64,000 nt of DNA from positions 1 to 64,000 of the forward strand of contig NZ_BBLX01000004.1 of the NCBI RefSeq assembly GCF_000971155.1, read 5' to 3'. The notes below the pieces were generated by a model. The model was not told where the DNA came from. It ran no database searches and worked only from the letters and a program-made list of their open reading frames with translations. Source of the DNA: Demequina maris (lineage in GTDB: Bacteria > Actinomycetota > Actinomycetes > Actinomycetales > Demequinaceae). Of this stretch, positions 26,787 to 36,400 are shown piece by piece. Position 1 is the first letter of the stretch, and every line of letters begins with the position of its first letter. A program made the position numbers and the translations under genes.

Positions 26787-27875
26787 GTGCGAGTCGGGGT
26801 CCCCACCGAGACCAAGAGCGGCGAGACGCGCGTCGCCATCGCGCCCGCGGGTGTCCACGCCCTGGCCGCCCGCGGCCACGAGGTGCTCGTCGAGGCGGGT
26901 GCGGGGCGCCGCGCGGGCATCGAGGACGCGGAGCTCGAGTCCGCCGGCGCCCGGATCGTCTCCGGCGCCGACGCGTGGGCCGCGGACCTCGTCCTCAAGG
27001 TCAAGGAGCCGCAGGCGGACGAGCTCAGCCTGCTGCGCGACAACGCGCTGTTCACGTTCCTGCACCTCGCCGCGAACCCCGCGCTCGCGGCGGCGCTCGT
27101 CGCGGCGGGCACCACGGCGCTGTCGTACGACACGGTCCAGCTCGCGGACGGCTCGCTGCCGCTGCTCACGCCCATGAGCGAGGTCGCCGGCCGGCTCGCC
27201 GTCCTGGCCGGCGCGCATCATCTCCTCGGCCCTCAGGGCGGCCGCGGGGTGCTGCTCGCGGGCGTGCCGGGCGTGCCGGGCGCCCGCGTCACCGTGCTGG
27301 GCGCGGGCGTCGCGGGCGCGCAGGCGATCGCGCAGGCGGCCGCGCTCGGCGCCGACGTCACCGCGCTCGACCTGTCGCTGGCGGCCCTGCGCCGCCTCGA
27401 CGAGCGCCACGGCGGGCGCGTGCGCACCGTCGCGTCGACGGCGCACGCGATCGAGGAGGCGGTGCGCGGCTCCGACCTCGTGATCGGGGCGGTGCTGGTG
27501 CCGGGACGGCGCGCCCCCACCGTCGTCACGCACGCGATGGTCGAGTCGATGCCGCGCGGCAGCGTGCTGGTCGACATCGCGATCGACCAGGGCGGCTGCT
27601 TCGAGGACTCGCGCCCCACGACCCACGAGGACCCCGTGCGCGAGGTCGCCGGCTCGCAGCTCTACGCCGTCACGAACATGCCCGCCGCGGTGGGCGTCAC
27701 CGCGACCCGGGCGCTCACCAACGTGACGCTGCCGTACGTCCTGCGCCTGGCCGACGGGGTGGACGATGCGGTGGCCGCGGACCCCGCGCTCGCCGCCGGG
27801 GTGAACGTGCGGGATGGGCGCATCGTCCACCCGGCCGTCGCGGCGGCGCTCGGGGAGGTCCCGGCGCGCGCCTAG
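26787..27875 (+). CDS. ald: Alanine dehydrogenase
   Basis: The 362-residue product is the L-alanine dehydrogenase/transhydrogenase-alpha type: MRVGVPTETKSGETRVAIAP at the N-terminus, a Rossmann domain with VTVLGAGVAGAQAIAQAAAL, and conserved VDIAIDQGGCFE and VTNMPAAV. It interconverts alanine and pyruvate with NADH and ammonia. GTG 26787 follows GAGGAGG and is preferred over the longer frame, whose first 54 codons cross repeat sequence. PntA is excluded by length and lack of a membrane tail. It is followed closely by a small membrane protein gene. Confidence 0.9.
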   Translation: MRVGVPTETKSGETRVAIAPAGVHALAARGHEVLVEAGAGRRAGIEDAELESAGARIVSGADAWAADLVLKVKEPQADELSLLRDNALFTFLHLAANPALAAALVAAGTTALSYDTVQLADGSLPLLTPMSEVAGRLAVLAGAHHLLGPQGGRGVLLAGVPGVPGARVTVLGAGVAGAQAIAQAAALGADVTALDLSLAALRRLDERHGGRVRTVASTAHAIEEAVRGSDLVIGAVLVPGRRAPTVVTHAMVESMPRGSVLVDIAIDQGGCFEDSRPTTHEDPVREVAGSQLYAVTNMPAAVGVTATRALTNVTLPYVLRLADGVDDAVAADPALAAGVNVRDGRIVHPAVAAALGEVPARA

Positions 27876-27884
27876 GCTGAGCGC

Positions 27885-28352
27885 ATGCCCGGCCCCGACC
27901 AGCCCGAACCCGCGACCCCGCGCACGTGGATGCCGCTCGTGATCGCGGCCTCGGTCGCGCTGCTCGTGGTCGTCGGCGCGTTCGTCGCCGCATCGCTGCG
28001 CTCGGGCATGAGCGCGGGCCGGTCGGACGCGGTGCGGGCCTGCGAGGCCGCCTACGAGGCCTCCGCGGAGGACGGCGAGGTGCCGGCGCGCATCGTCGCC
28101 GGGGACGTCTACGGCAGCGCGGAGTGGCGGGACCTGCGTGACTTCCTCGAGCAGCAGGGGCTCCTCGAGTCCGCGGGGGTCGAGGTCGACGGGTCCGAGG
28201 CGGACGCGTCCGCCGCCGCGCTCGCGGAGCAGGGGCGCGACCACGTCACGGTGGTGTGGTGGCTCGACTCCGAGGAGCACCTCGCCTGCGAGGTCGACGT
28301 CGAGGGCGACCGCGCGCTCGACGACACCGCCGTGCTCGTGCCGCTGCCCTGA
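27885..28352 (+). CDS. Hypothetical single-span membrane protein
   Basis: A 155-residue product with a Pro-rich start, one membrane helix (about residues 16-38, MPLVIAASVALLVVVGAFVA) and an acidic extracytoplasmic domain with two Cys (CEAAYEAS and LACEVDVEG) that might form a disulphide. It starts 10 bases after ald, so it could share its message. I do not recognise the family. Confidence 0.6.
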   Translation: MPGPDQPEPATPRTWMPLVIAASVALLVVVGAFVAASLRSGMSAGRSDAVRACEAAYEASAEDGEVPARIVAGDVYGSAEWRDLRDFLEQQGLLESAGVEVDGSEADASAAALAEQGRDHVTVVWWLDSEEHLACEVDVEGDRALDDTAVLVPLP

Positions 28353-28380
28353 GCGGTCGCCGCCGCCCTAGGCTGGCGGC

Positions 28381-28743
28381 ATGGCCGACTCGCCGGGGTT
28401 CCCGCGCCGCGTCTACGGCGTGGGCGACGCCCCCGACGCGCGCTTCTCGCTCGCGAACGAGCGCACCTACCTCGCATGGACCCGCACCGCGCTGGCGCTG
28501 TTCGCCGCGGGGGTGGGGCTCGAGGCGCTCGACGCGCCCGTGCACCCGACGATCCGCCTCGTCGTCGCCGTGCTGTTCAGCGCGCTCGGCATCGTCGCCG
28601 GCATCGCGGGGCTGGTGGGGTGGCTCCGCGCCGAGCGTGCGCTGCGGCTCGGCACGCCGCTGCCGGGGCCGCGCGTCGGGATGCTCATCACGGTCGGCGT
28701 GGTCGTCGGCATGGTGCTCGTGGTCGTCGGGATGCTCGTGTGA
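28381..28743 (+). CDS. YidH/DUF202 membrane protein (first)
   Basis: A 120-residue protein of the DUF202 family with three membrane helices. The hallmark ANERTYLAWTRTALALFA precedes helix 1. The family is conserved but its function is not established. Start ATG 28381. The stop overlaps the start of a second DUF202 gene by 4 bases (GTGA), so the two are almost certainly co-translated and may form a heteromer. Confidence 0.85.
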   Translation: MADSPGFPRRVYGVGDAPDARFSLANERTYLAWTRTALALFAAGVGLEALDAPVHPTIRLVVAVLFSALGIVAGIAGLVGWLRAERALRLGTPLPGPRVGMLITVGVVVGMVLVVVGMLV

Positions 28744-29066
28744 GCGAGGACCGGGTCTACGACGACGGGCTGGCGGGCGAGCGGACCGCGCTCGCGTGGC
28801 AGCGCACCGCGCTGGCCTTCGCGGTCGCGTCCGTGGCCGCGGCGCAGGTGTTCATCCCGGCGGGCCTGCCCGCGGTGGTGCTCGCCTTCGCGGGCGCGGC
28901 ATGCGCGATCGCGACGCTCATGGTCGCGGCGCTGCGGTACCGCGTCGTGCACCGTCACCTCCACCGCACCGGGCGCCACCCGGGACCCGGCGTCGCCGTG
29001 GCGGGGCTCACGCTCACCGTGGTGCTGCTCGGGTGCGCGTGCCTCGCCTACGCCCTGCTGGGGTAG
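28740..29066 (+). CDS. DUF202 membrane protein (second)
   Basis: A 108-residue DUF202 protein with three helices and the hallmark AGERTALAWQRTALAFAV. It starts at GTG 28740 inside the stop of the first DUF202 gene. Tandem divergent copies of this family are usual in actinobacteria. The gene converges with pyrD 17 bases downstream. Confidence 0.82.
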   Translation: MSEDRVYDDGLAGERTALAWQRTALAFAVASVAAAQVFIPAGLPAVVLAFAGAACAIATLMVAALRYRVVHRHLHRTGRHPGPGVAVAGLTLTVVLLGCACLAYALLG

Positions 29067-29083
29067 GCAAGGCCCGTGCCGGG

Positions 29084-30226
29084 TCAGCGCGCGGCGTCGA
29101 CCGGCTCCTCCGCACGGGACCCGACCGCGTCCTGGACGCGCGCGAAGCCGTCCGCCCGCGCGAGCTCGACGAGCTCACGCGCGATGGTGCCCACGACCGC
29201 CGGGCCGCGGAAGACGAGTCCCGACACGAGCTCGACGAGCGTCGCGCCCGCGGTGATCTTGTCGTACGCGTGCCGGCCGTCGAAGACGCCGCCCATGCCC
29301 GCGAGCGTGAGGCGGTCGCCCGCGTGGAGGTACGTGCGCCGCACGATCTCGGTGCTGAGGTCGCGCACGGGCCGGCCCGACAGGTTGCCGCGGATGGCGG
29401 GGTCCATCGTGACGCTGTCGCGGTCCTTGCGGAGGTTCGCGATGGTGAGGCCGTGCACCCGGTGGTCGAGGGCGACGTCGACGAGGTCGCGGAAGCGCTC
29501 CCACGTCTTGTCGGACGGCATCTTCAGCACGATGCGTTGGGACGGCGCCGCCTCGTCGACCGCCGCGAGCAGCCGGTCCAGCGCCTCCGGTTCCGTGAAC
29601 GCCTCGCCGACCGTCGTGTTGGGGCACGAGATGTTGAGCTCGATTAGCGGGCTCAGCCCGTCGAGCGCCCGCACCGAGGCGAGGTAGTCCTCGACGCCCT
29701 CCGCGACGTCGCCGGTGCAGCCGTCGTTCGTGCGCGCGATCGAGAGCTTGAAGGGGAGCGACGTGTAGCGCGGGTTCCCCTCGGCTGCGAGGTCGCGCAG
29801 CCGGGCCGCGACCGCGTCCACCCCGCCGTTCGCGAGGCCCACGTGCACGACGAGCGACTCGTGCTCGGGGAGGCGGTGGAACCACGGGCGCGGGTTGCCG
29901 GCGCACACGCGCGAGGTCACCGAGCCGAACGTGAGGAAGCCGAAGCCGGTCGCCTGCAGGATCCCCGGGATCGCGACGTTCTTGTCGAGGCCCGCGCCCA
30001 GCCCGAGCGGGTTGCGCAGCGTGAGGCCGTACGCCTCGGTGACGAGGGCCGGGTCCTCATGCCGGAGGAGCGCCTCGGCGGCCGCCATCGCGGGGGTGAT
30101 CCGCTGCGCCCACGACCCGTGCGTGATCATGTCGTCGTGGACCCTGTCGGGGTGGATCCTGAAGATGGTCGGCTTGACCGCCTTCGTGTAGACGGTGGTC
30201 ATCGCGCCGCGTGCCATCGCACCCAT
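29084..30226 (-). CDS. pyrD: Dihydroorotate dehydrogenase, quinone-dependent class 2
   Basis: PyrD oxidises dihydroorotate to orotate in pyrimidine synthesis, passing electrons to quinone at the membrane. The 380-residue product has the class 2 layout: an N-terminal helical membrane-contact region, then the FMN barrel with NPLGLGAGLDKN, ELNISCPNTTVGE, LKMPSD and TLAGMGGVFDG. ATG 30226 (MGAMARGAMTT) has AGGAAG 8 bases upstream; ATG 30202 (MTTVYTKAVKP) would be nearer the usual start, so the first eight residues are uncertain. It stands alone, with tRNA-Arg upstream on the same strand. Confidence 0.92.
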   Translation of the reverse strand: MGAMARGAMTTVYTKAVKPTIFRIHPDRVHDDMITHGSWAQRITPAMAAAEALLRHEDPALVTEAYGLTLRNPLGLGAGLDKNVAIPGILQATGFGFLTFGSVTSRVCAGNPRPWFHRLPEHESLVVHVGLANGGVDAVAARLRDLAAEGNPRYTSLPFKLSIARTNDGCTGDVAEGVEDYLASVRALDGLSPLIELNISCPNTTVGEAFTEPEALDRLLAAVDEAAPSQRIVLKMPSDKTWERFRDLVDVALDHRVHGLTIANLRKDRDSVTMDPAIRGNLSGRPVRDLSTEIVRRTYLHAGDRLTLAGMGGVFDGRHAYDKITAGATLVELVSGLVFRGPAVVGTIARELVELARADGFARVQDAVGSRAEEPVDAAR

Positions 30227-30428
30227 GTCGCCCGCTTCCTGGTCTGTGCTGCGGCACGGCGGTTGCGAGGCGGGGACGGGCTCGCGCGAGGTCGTCGCGT
30301 CGCTCGTCGGTGAGGTCGGCGTCACGCTAGCCCGTCGGGGGCGCGGCGGACCGGGACCTCGGGTCCTGGCACCCGGGGCGCTGCCGGGCGAGGCCCCAGG
30401 TAGGAAGGCGGTGGGGCGGACATGACAA

Positions 30429-30454
30429 GAGGCCCGGCGCATGCACCGGGCCTC
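30429..30454 (-). terminator. Terminator after tRNA-Arg
   Basis: Perfect 9-bp arms GAGGCCCGG / CCGGGCCTC with an 8-base loop lie 10 bases past the tRNA 3' end on the minus strand, followed there by TTGTCATGT. Confidence 0.7.
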
Positions 30455-30464
30455 GTTCACGGAG

Positions 30465-30537
30465 TGCCCCCGACAGGAATCGAACCTGCGACCTACGGTA
30501 CCGGAAACCGGCGCTCTATCCGCTGAGCTACGGGGGC
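30465..30537 (-). tRNA. tRNA-Arg (anticodon CCG)
   Basis: A 73-base cloverleaf on the minus strand: acceptor GCCCCCG/CGGGGGC, D stem GCTC/GAGC, anticodon loop TTCCGGT giving CCG, variable loop AGGTC, T arm GCAGG-TTCGATT-CCTGT, discriminator A. CCA is not encoded. The outermost anticodon-stem pair (27-43) is a C-U mismatch; the other stems pair. It reads CGG, a frequent Arg codon at this G+C. Confidence 0.93.
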
Positions 30538-30644
30538 CAGCCCGGACTGGCCGGGCCGAACGAGGATATCAGCAGGGCGCCGCGCCGCGAGACCCCGCGC
30601 CGGAGCGCCCGGCGCCGCGCGGTGCGGCCGTGGGATGCTGAGGC

Positions 30645-30998
30645 GTGCGCACCCGCATCCCCGTCGCCGCCGTCGCGCTGGCGCTCGTCCTCGCGGCGTG
30701 CGAGCCGCGCGGCGCCGACGTCCGCGACGCCCGGGACGCCGACGCGGTCGGCACGGTCACGAGCGTCGACGACTCCGCGGGCGTCATCGCGGTGGGCTTC
30801 GCCCCCGACCCGGGCTACGAGTACTTCGAGGGCACCGTGTTCGACTTCGCCGCGCAGGGCGCGCTCGAGGGGCCCGACGGGGAGGCCGTCACCGGGTCCG
30901 ACCTGTCCGTGGGGGACCGGCTCGAGGTGTGGGTCGAGGCGTGCGCGGAGTCCTTCCCGGTCCAGTGCCCGGACCCGGTCGGACGCGTCCTGCCCTAG
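30645..30998 (+). CDS. Putative lipoprotein
   Basis: A 117-residue protein starting at GTG 30645 with a short lipoprotein signal (MRTRIPVAAVALALVLAAC), the lipobox ending at Cys19. The mature part is acidic with a possible OB-like beta pattern (VGTVTSVDDSAGVIAVGF) and two further Cys (EACAESFPVQC). It is probably anchored on the outer face of the membrane. I do not recognise a family. No clear ribosome binding site is visible, which lowers confidence in the start. Confidence 0.6.
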   Translation: MRTRIPVAAVALALVLAACEPRGADVRDARDADAVGTVTSVDDSAGVIAVGFAPDPGYEYFEGTVFDFAAQGALEGPDGEAVTGSDLSVGDRLEVWVEACAESFPVQCPDPVGRVLP

Positions 30999-31030
30999 CG
31001 CGGACCGGGCGCGCGGTCCACACTGATCCC

Positions 31031-31813
31031 ATGCCCGCCGTCGAGCTCGCCCTGGTCGGCGGCCCCACCGTGGTCGTCGGCTACGCCGGCCTCACGATCC
31101 TCACCGATCCGACGTTCGACCCGCCGGGGGCCTACGGCAACCTCACCAAGCTCGCCGGCCCGGCCTTCGGGCCCGAGCACATCGGCCACGTGCACCTCGT
31201 GCTGCTGTCGCACGACGAGCACGCGGACAACCTCGACCACGCGGGACGCGCGGCGCTCGCCGCCGCGGGGCACGTGCTCTCCACGCCCGGCGCATCGTCC
31301 CGCGTCCCCGGCGTCGTGGGGCTCAAGCCCTGGCACAGCGTCACCGTGTACGGCGCGCACGCGCCCGTCCGGGTGACGGCCGTCCCGGCGCAGCACGGGC
31401 CCTCGGCGATGCTCGACCGGCTCGCCGAGGTCACCGGCTTCGTGCTCGAGGCGGCGGGCTGGCCCACCGTGTACTTCTCCGGCGACAACTCCGAGGTCGA
31501 GATCGCCGCGCAGGTCGCGCACCGCTTCCCGGACGTGGGCGTCGCCCTCGTGTGCGCGGGCGCGGCGCGGGTCGCACGGCTGGACGATGCGCTGCTCACC
31601 GCGGACGCGGCCCGCACCGCCGCGATCGCGGACCTGTGGCCGGGCGCCGCGGTGGTGCCCGTGCACATCGACGACTGGGCGCACTTCTCCGAGCCCCGGC
31701 CCGCCCTGCGCCGCGCGCTCGCGGACGATCCGGCGCGCGACCGCATCGTCCTCCTGGAGAAGGGCGCGGCGGTCAGCCTCCCGCGCGCGTGGAGCACGCC
31801 GGCCCACGCCTAG
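31031..31813 (+). CDS. MBL-fold metal-dependent hydrolase
   Basis: The 260-residue product is a metallo-beta-lactamase-fold protein of the UlaG-like branch: DPTFDPPG near residue 30, LLSHDEHADNLD (metal ligands) near 58, and a late HIDDWAHF. Substrates of the branch include lactonised sugars and N-acyl phosphatidylethanolamine-like lipids; none can be chosen here. It starts 33 bases after the lipoprotein gene and ends 9 bases before argS on the same strand. Confidence 0.82.
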   Translation: MPAVELALVGGPTVVVGYAGLTILTDPTFDPPGAYGNLTKLAGPAFGPEHIGHVHLVLLSHDEHADNLDHAGRAALAAAGHVLSTPGASSRVPGVVGLKPWHSVTVYGAHAPVRVTAVPAQHGPSAMLDRLAEVTGFVLEAAGWPTVYFSGDNSEVEIAAQVAHRFPDVGVALVCAGAARVARLDDALLTADAARTAAIADLWPGAAVVPVHIDDWAHFSEPRPALRRALADDPARDRIVLLEKGAAVSLPRAWSTPAHA

Positions 31814-31822
31814 AATGGCCTG

Positions 31823-33496
31823 GTGACCCCCGAAGAGCTCTCCGCGACCATCCGCGCCGCGATCCTGGCCGGCATCGACGACAGCGACTTCCAGCTGTCC
31901 CCCTTCGACGTCCCGGAGGCGCGCGTCGAGCGACCGCGCCAGCGCGAGCACGGCGACTGGGCGACGAACGTCGCGATGCAGCTGGCGAAGAAGGCCGGCA
32001 CCAACCCGCGCGAGTTCGCGCAGACGCTGGTCGAGCGCCTCAACGACATCGACGGCATCGCGACCGCCGAGGTCGCCGGGCCGGGCTTCATCAACATCTT
32101 CCTCGACGCCGACGCGGCCGGCCTGCTCGCCAAGGGCATCGTCGACTACGGCGACGACTACGGCCGCGGCGAGTCCCTCACGGGCCACAACGTGAACCTC
32201 GAGTTCGTGTCCGCGAACCCGACCGGCCCCGTGCACCTGGGCGGCGCCCGCTGGGCCGCCGTCGGCGACTCGCTCGCGCGCCTGCTCGAGTTCCACGGCG
32301 CCACCGTGGTCCGCGAGTACTACTTCAACGACCACGGCTCGCAGATCGACAACTTCGCGAAGTCCCTGGTCGCGGCCATCCTCGGCGAGGACACCCCCGA
32401 GAACGGCTACGGCGGCGACTACATCCAGGAGACCGCGAACCGCGTCCTCATCGAGGCGATGGAGGCGGGCGACCGCGACCCGCTCGAGCTGCCGCGCGAG
32501 GAGATGCAGGAGTTCTTCCGCGCCCGCGGCGTGCACCTCATGTTCGACGAGGTCAAGGCGTCGCTGCACGACTTCGGCGTCGACTTCGACGTGTACTTCC
32601 ACGAGGACTCGCTGCACAAGTCGGGCAAGGTCGAGAAGGCCGTCGCCGAGCTCAAGGACTCCGGCGCGCTGTACGAGGCCGACGGCGCGTGGTGGCTGCG
32701 CTCGACCGAGTACGGCGACGACAAGGACCGCGTGGTCATCAAGTCGGACGGCAAGCCCGCGTACATCGCCGGCGACATCGCGTACATCCGCGACAAGCAC
32801 GAGCGCGGCGCGGACCGCTTCATCTACCTGCTCGGCGCCGACCACCACGGCTACATCGCGCGCCTCAAGGCCGCCGCCGCGGCGCTGGGCTACGACGCCG
32901 ACTCGGTCGAGGTCATCATCGGCCAGCTGGTCAACCTCGTGAAGGACGGCCAGCCGGTGCGCATGTCGAAGCGCGCGGGCACCGTGGTCACCATGGCGGA
33001 CCTCGTCGACGCGACCTCGGTGGACGCCGCGCGCTATGCGCTCGCCCGCTCGAGCGCGGACTCGACGATCGACATCGACCTCGACCTGCTCGCCTCCGCG
33101 AGCAACGCGAACCCCGTCTTCTACGTGCAGTACGCGCACGCCCGCACCGCCGGTGTGGCGCGCAACGCCGCCGAGTACGGCATCCGCCGCGAGGACGGCT
33201 TCGACCCGTCGCTGCTCACGCACGAGACCGAGTCCGCGCTGCTGGGCATCCTCGGCGAGTTCCCGCGCATCGTCGCCCAGGCCGTCGACTTCCGCGAGCA
33301 GCACCGCGTCGCGCGCTACCTCGAGGACGTCGCCGCGGCGTTCAACCAGTGGTACGACCGCACCCGCGTCACCCCGCAGGGCGACGAGCAGGTCACCGAC
33401 CTGCACCGCACCCGCCTGTGGGTGAACGATGCGACGGGCCAGGTCCTGCGCAACGGCCTGGCGCTGCTCGGCGTCTCCGCCCCCGAGAGGATGTGA
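31823..33496 (+). CDS. argS: Arginyl-tRNA synthetase
   Basis: The 557-residue class I synthetase charges tRNA-Arg. The HIGH-type motif is HLGG within [15 protein letters not shown], and the KMSKS equivalent is RMSKRAGT. The N-terminal Add-1 domain (1-115) and C-terminal DALR anticodon domain (about 440-557, [12 protein letters not shown]) are complete. GTG 31823 is the start. It is followed after two bases by lysA, the order argS-lysA being conserved in actinobacteria, where in corynebacteria the pair is one operon. Confidence 0.97.
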   Translation: MTPEELSATIRAAILAGIDDSDFQLSPFDVPEARVERPRQREHGDWATNVAMQLAKKAGTNPREFAQTLVERLNDIDGIATAEVAGPGFINIFLDADAAGLLAKGIVDYGDDYGRGESLTGHNVNLEFVSANPTGPVHLGGARWAAVGDSLARLLEFHGATVVREYYFNDHGSQIDNFAKSLVAAILGEDTPENGYGGDYIQETANRVLIEAMEAGDRDPLELPREEMQEFFRARGVHLMFDEVKASLHDFGVDFDVYFHEDSLHKSGKVEKAVAELKDSGALYEADGAWWLRSTEYGDDKDRVVIKSDGKPAYIAGDIAYIRDKHERGADRFIYLLGADHHGYIARLKAAAAALGYDADSVEVIIGQLVNLVKDGQPVRMSKRAGTVVTMADLVDATSVDAARYALARSSADSTIDIDLDLLASASNANPVFYVQYAHARTAGVARNAAEYGIRREDGFDPSLLTHETESALLGILGEFPRIVAQAVDFREQHRVARYLEDVAAAFNQWYDRTRVTPQGDEQVTDLHRTRLWVNDATGQVLRNGLALLGVSAPERM

Positions 33497-33498
33497 CG

Positions 33499-34839
33499 AT
33501 GACCGCCGCCGTGTTCTCGAGGACCGTCACGCGCGGCGAGGACGGCGCCCTGTCCGTGGGCGGCGTCGACGTGCGCGAGCTGGCCGGCCGCTTCGGCACG
33601 CCGCTGTACGTGGTCGACGAGGAGGACATGCGGGCGCGCGCCGCCGCGTTCCGCGACTCCTTCACCACGGCCTTCGGCCGCCACGGCGCCAAGGTGGACG
33701 TCTACTACGCGTCCAAGGCGTTCCTGTCCTCCAAGGTCGCGCGCTGGATGCGCGCCGAGGACCTGTGCATGGACGTCGCGTCCGGCGGCGAGCTCGAGCT
33801 CGCGCTGCGGGGCGGCATGCCCGCGGCGCACATCGGCCTGCACGGCAACAACAAGTCGGACGCGGAGCTGCGGCGCGCGCTCGAGGTGGGCGTCGGCCGC
33901 ATCATCGTCGACTCGTTCACCGAGATCGAGACGCTCGACGCCATCGCCCGCGAGATGGGCACGGTGGCCCCGGTGCTGGTGCGCGTCACCACCGGCGTGC
34001 ACGCGGGCGGCCACGAGTACATCGCCACCTCGCACGAGGACCAGAAGTTCGGGCTGTCGCTCGCGGCCGGCGCCGCCTTCGAGGCGCTCGTCGAGTGCCA
34101 CGACGCCGAGGGCATCGACCTGCGCGGCATCCACACGCACATCGGCAGCCAGATCCTGTCGCTCGAGGCGTTCCAGGAGAGCGCCGAGCGCATGCTCGGC
34201 CTGCGCGCGGCGTTCCGCGCCGAGGTCGGCGTCGACCTGCCCGAGGTCGACCTGGGCGGCGGCTACGCGATCCGCTACACGCCGCACGGCGAGGAGCTCA
34301 CCCCCGCGGACGCCGCCCACGGCATGGCCGAGGCGGTGGCGGCCGCGGTCGCGAAGGTCGGCGGCACGTGGCCCCACCTCTCGATCGAGCCGGGCCGCGC
34401 CATCGCGGGCCCCGCCGGCATGACGCTCTACCGCGTCGGCGTGGTCAAGCGCGTGGGCCTCGAGGACGGCGGCGAGCGCCAGTACGTCGCGGTCGACGGC
34501 GGCATGAGCGACAACATGCGCACCATCACCTACGGCGCCGAGTACACCGCCACGGTCGCGTCGCGGCTCTCGGACGCCGAGCCCGCGCTCAGCCGCGTGG
34601 TGGGCAAGCACTGCGAGAGCGGCGACATCGTGGTGCGCGACGTCGACCTGCCGCACGACACGGCCCGCGGCGACCTGCTGGCCGTGCCCGCGACCGGCGC
34701 GTACGGACGCGTGATGGCGAGCAACTACAACTCCGTCCTGCGCCCCGCCGTGGTCGCGGTGCGGGACGGCGAGGCGGAGCTGCTCGTGCGACGCGACACC
34801 CTCGAGGACCTCTTCAGCTGGGACGTCGCGCCCGACTGA
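33499..34839 (+). CDS. lysA: Diaminopimelate decarboxylase
   Basis: The last step of lysine synthesis: PLP-dependent decarboxylation of meso-diaminopimelate. The 446-residue alanine-racemase-fold protein shows the Schiff-base lysine in DVYYASKAFLSS, the HTHIGSQI motif, SIEPGRAI, and the substrate Cys in HCESGD. ATG 33499 lies 2 bases after the argS stop. Length and motifs are normal. Confidence 0.97.
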   Translation: MTAAVFSRTVTRGEDGALSVGGVDVRELAGRFGTPLYVVDEEDMRARAAAFRDSFTTAFGRHGAKVDVYYASKAFLSSKVARWMRAEDLCMDVASGGELELALRGGMPAAHIGLHGNNKSDAELRRALEVGVGRIIVDSFTEIETLDAIAREMGTVAPVLVRVTTGVHAGGHEYIATSHEDQKFGLSLAAGAAFEALVECHDAEGIDLRGIHTHIGSQILSLEAFQESAERMLGLRAAFRAEVGVDLPEVDLGGGYAIRYTPHGEELTPADAAHGMAEAVAAAVAKVGGTWPHLSIEPGRAIAGPAGMTLYRVGVVKRVGLEDGGERQYVAVDGGMSDNMRTITYGAEYTATVASRLSDAEPALSRVVGKHCESGDIVVRDVDLPHDTARGDLLAVPATGAYGRVMASNYNSVLRPAVVAVRDGEAELLVRRDTLEDLFSWDVAPD

Positions 34840-34925
34840 GCCGGCGCATCGTCGCTCGCCTCGCGCGCCCGGGGGATGCGCGGTTGACTGGTGGGGAGTC
34901 CCCGCCAGCGACGAAGGGAGCCGCC

Positions 34926-35081
34926 ATGCCCACCGGTCAGGACAAGCCGCACCTCGGTGTCTTCGACCCCGCGCCGACGAGCGAATGGGACGAGATGCCC
35001 GACGACGACGCGGGCGACGTGATCCCGCCGGTCGCCGTCGAGATGGAGATCCTCCACCCGATCGAGCGGCACTCCGACTGA
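34926..35081 (+). CDS. Small acidic hypothetical protein
   Basis: A 51-residue product (MPTGQDKPHLGVFDPAPTSE at the start) rich in Asp, Glu and Pro. GAAGGGAG lies 6 bases before the ATG, which supports translation. It sits in the accessory spacer between lysA and hom. No family is recognised. Confidence 0.5.
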   Translation: MPTGQDKPHLGVFDPAPTSEWDEMPDDDAGDVIPPVAVEMEILHPIERHSD

Positions 35082-35178
35082 CAGCGGCGCGCGCAGGAAC
35101 GTCCCGGCGACCCGCGCGCGTTCACCCGAGGGAGGGCGACGAGGCCCTCCGGGAACCGGGACCCCGAGGGGGTGCGTG

Positions 35179-35388
35179 ATGACCGAGCAGTACGACGCGG
35201 AGACCGCGGCGATGGAGCAGATGGAGGCCGCGGTCGAGCGCGAGCGGGAGGCGGAGGCCGCCGCGTACGACACCTCCGTCGACCCCGAGGACGAGATCGA
35301 CGAGGAGGCGCCCGCGGACGGCCCGCTCGTCCCCCTCGACGACGAGCCCGAGGGGGACGAGGGCGGCGACGAGGCGCGCTACCTCTAG
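35179..35388 (+). CDS. Small highly acidic hypothetical protein
   Basis: A 69-residue product, about one third Asp/Glu, with a helical N-terminal half (AAMEQMEAAVEREREAEAAA) and a disordered acidic tail. GAGGGGG precedes ATG 35179. A weak hairpin (35131-35150) lies between it and the preceding small gene. No family is recognised; charge mimicry of nucleic acid is possible but unsupported. Confidence 0.5.
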   Translation: MTEQYDAETAAMEQMEAAVEREREAEAAAYDTSVDPEDEIDEEAPADGPLVPLDDEPEGDEGGDEARYL

Positions 35389-35425
35389 GAGAGGCGGCGG
35401 GCCCGGTCGGCGCCCGGGAGCGGGG

Positions 35426-36283
35426 TCAGGCGCGCGCGGCCGCGGCGACCGCGTCCGCGAGCGGGGTCGTGGGGCGGCCGATGAGGTCCGCGAGCGCGGT
35501 GCTGTCGGTGTCGAGCTCGCCCTTGGCGATCGAGCCGTCGATGGCCGCCCAGAACGCCGCGACGCCGGGCTCCATGCCGACCTCCTCGAACGTGGAGGCG
35601 AGGCGCTCGACCGACACGTCCGAGTGCGCGATCTCCGCGCCGGTCGCGGTCGCGGCCTCGGCGGCGAGGTCCGTGAGGGTGAACCGAGTGCCGCCGAGCT
35701 CGTACACGTCGCCCTCGGCGTCCTGCAGGAGGGCGACGGCGGCCGCCTCCGCGTAGTCGGCGCGCGCGGCCGCGGCGATCGTCGCGCCGCCGGTCGCGCC
35801 CAGCACCGTGCCGGTCTCGGCGTAGGTCGCGAGCTGGCCGGTGTAGTTCTCGAGGTACCAGCCGTTGCGCAGGATCGTCGCCGGGATGGACGACGCGGCG
35901 AGCGCGTGCTCGGTGGCGAGGTGCTCGGCCGCGAGCGGGTTGCTGGTGGTGTCGGCGCCCAGGATCGACGTGTAGACGAGGCGCGCCACCCCGGCGCGCT
36001 CGGCCGCGGCGATCACGTTGGCGTGCTGGACGGCGCGCTGCCCCACCTCGGAGCCGGACACGAGCGCGAGCCGGTCGACGCCCGCGAGGGCCGCGTCGAG
36101 CGACGCCGGGTCCGTGTAGTCGCCGAAGCGGACGGTGACGCCGCGCGCGGCCAAGTCCTCGACCTTCGCGGTGGTGCGCGCGATCGCGACCACGTCGGCG
36201 GGGGAGGCGCCGCGCGCGAGGAGGCTCTCGACGATGAGCCGGCCGAGGTGGCCGCTGGCGCCGGTGACGGCATACGTGGTCAT
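35426..36283 (-). CDS. NAD(P)H-binding NmrA/QorB-like reductase
   Basis: A 285-residue Rossmann protein (TYAVTGASGHLGRLIVESLL) of the NmrA-like/QorB branch, which uses NADPH to reduce quinones. AAGGA lies 8 bases before ATG 36283. It is divergent from an HxlR regulator with a perfect 8-bp-arm palindrome between the two, the same layout as qor2/qorR in Corynebacterium glutamicum. Induction by quinone or diamide stress is therefore likely by family analogy. Confidence 0.85.
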   Translation of the reverse strand: MTTYAVTGASGHLGRLIVESLLARGASPADVVAIARTTAKVEDLAARGVTVRFGDYTDPASLDAALAGVDRLALVSGSEVGQRAVQHANVIAAAERAGVARLVYTSILGADTTSNPLAAEHLATEHALAASSIPATILRNGWYLENYTGQLATYAETGTVLGATGGATIAAAARADYAEAAAVALLQDAEGDVYELGGTRFTLTDLAAEAATATGAEIAHSDVSVERLASTFEEVGMEPGVAAFWAAIDGSIAKGELDTDSTALADLIGRPTTPLADAVAAAARA

Positions 36284-36333
36284 GGGGGTGTCCTTCCCTG
36301 CGTCGGCGGGACCGGGCGCCCCGCCTCTCGGGA

Positions 36334-36354
36334 GCACTAACTATTCGTTAGTGC
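36334..36354. promoter_or_regulatory. HxlR/QorR-type operator
   Basis: GCACTAAC (36334-36341) and GTTAGTGC (36347-36354) are perfect inverted repeats around TATTC, between the reductase and HxlR starts. The CTAAC/GTTAG half-site resembles known HxlR-family operators. Confidence 0.8.
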
Positions 36355-36400
36355 CATCTATTCCGTTCGTACCCGACGCCGTGCCTGTACCGTGGTCGGC

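Noticed and set aside
30227..30464. A gene between pyrD and tRNA-Arg
   Set aside because: Open frames here are short, Arg/Pro-rich and without ribosome binding sites; only the tRNA terminator is supported.
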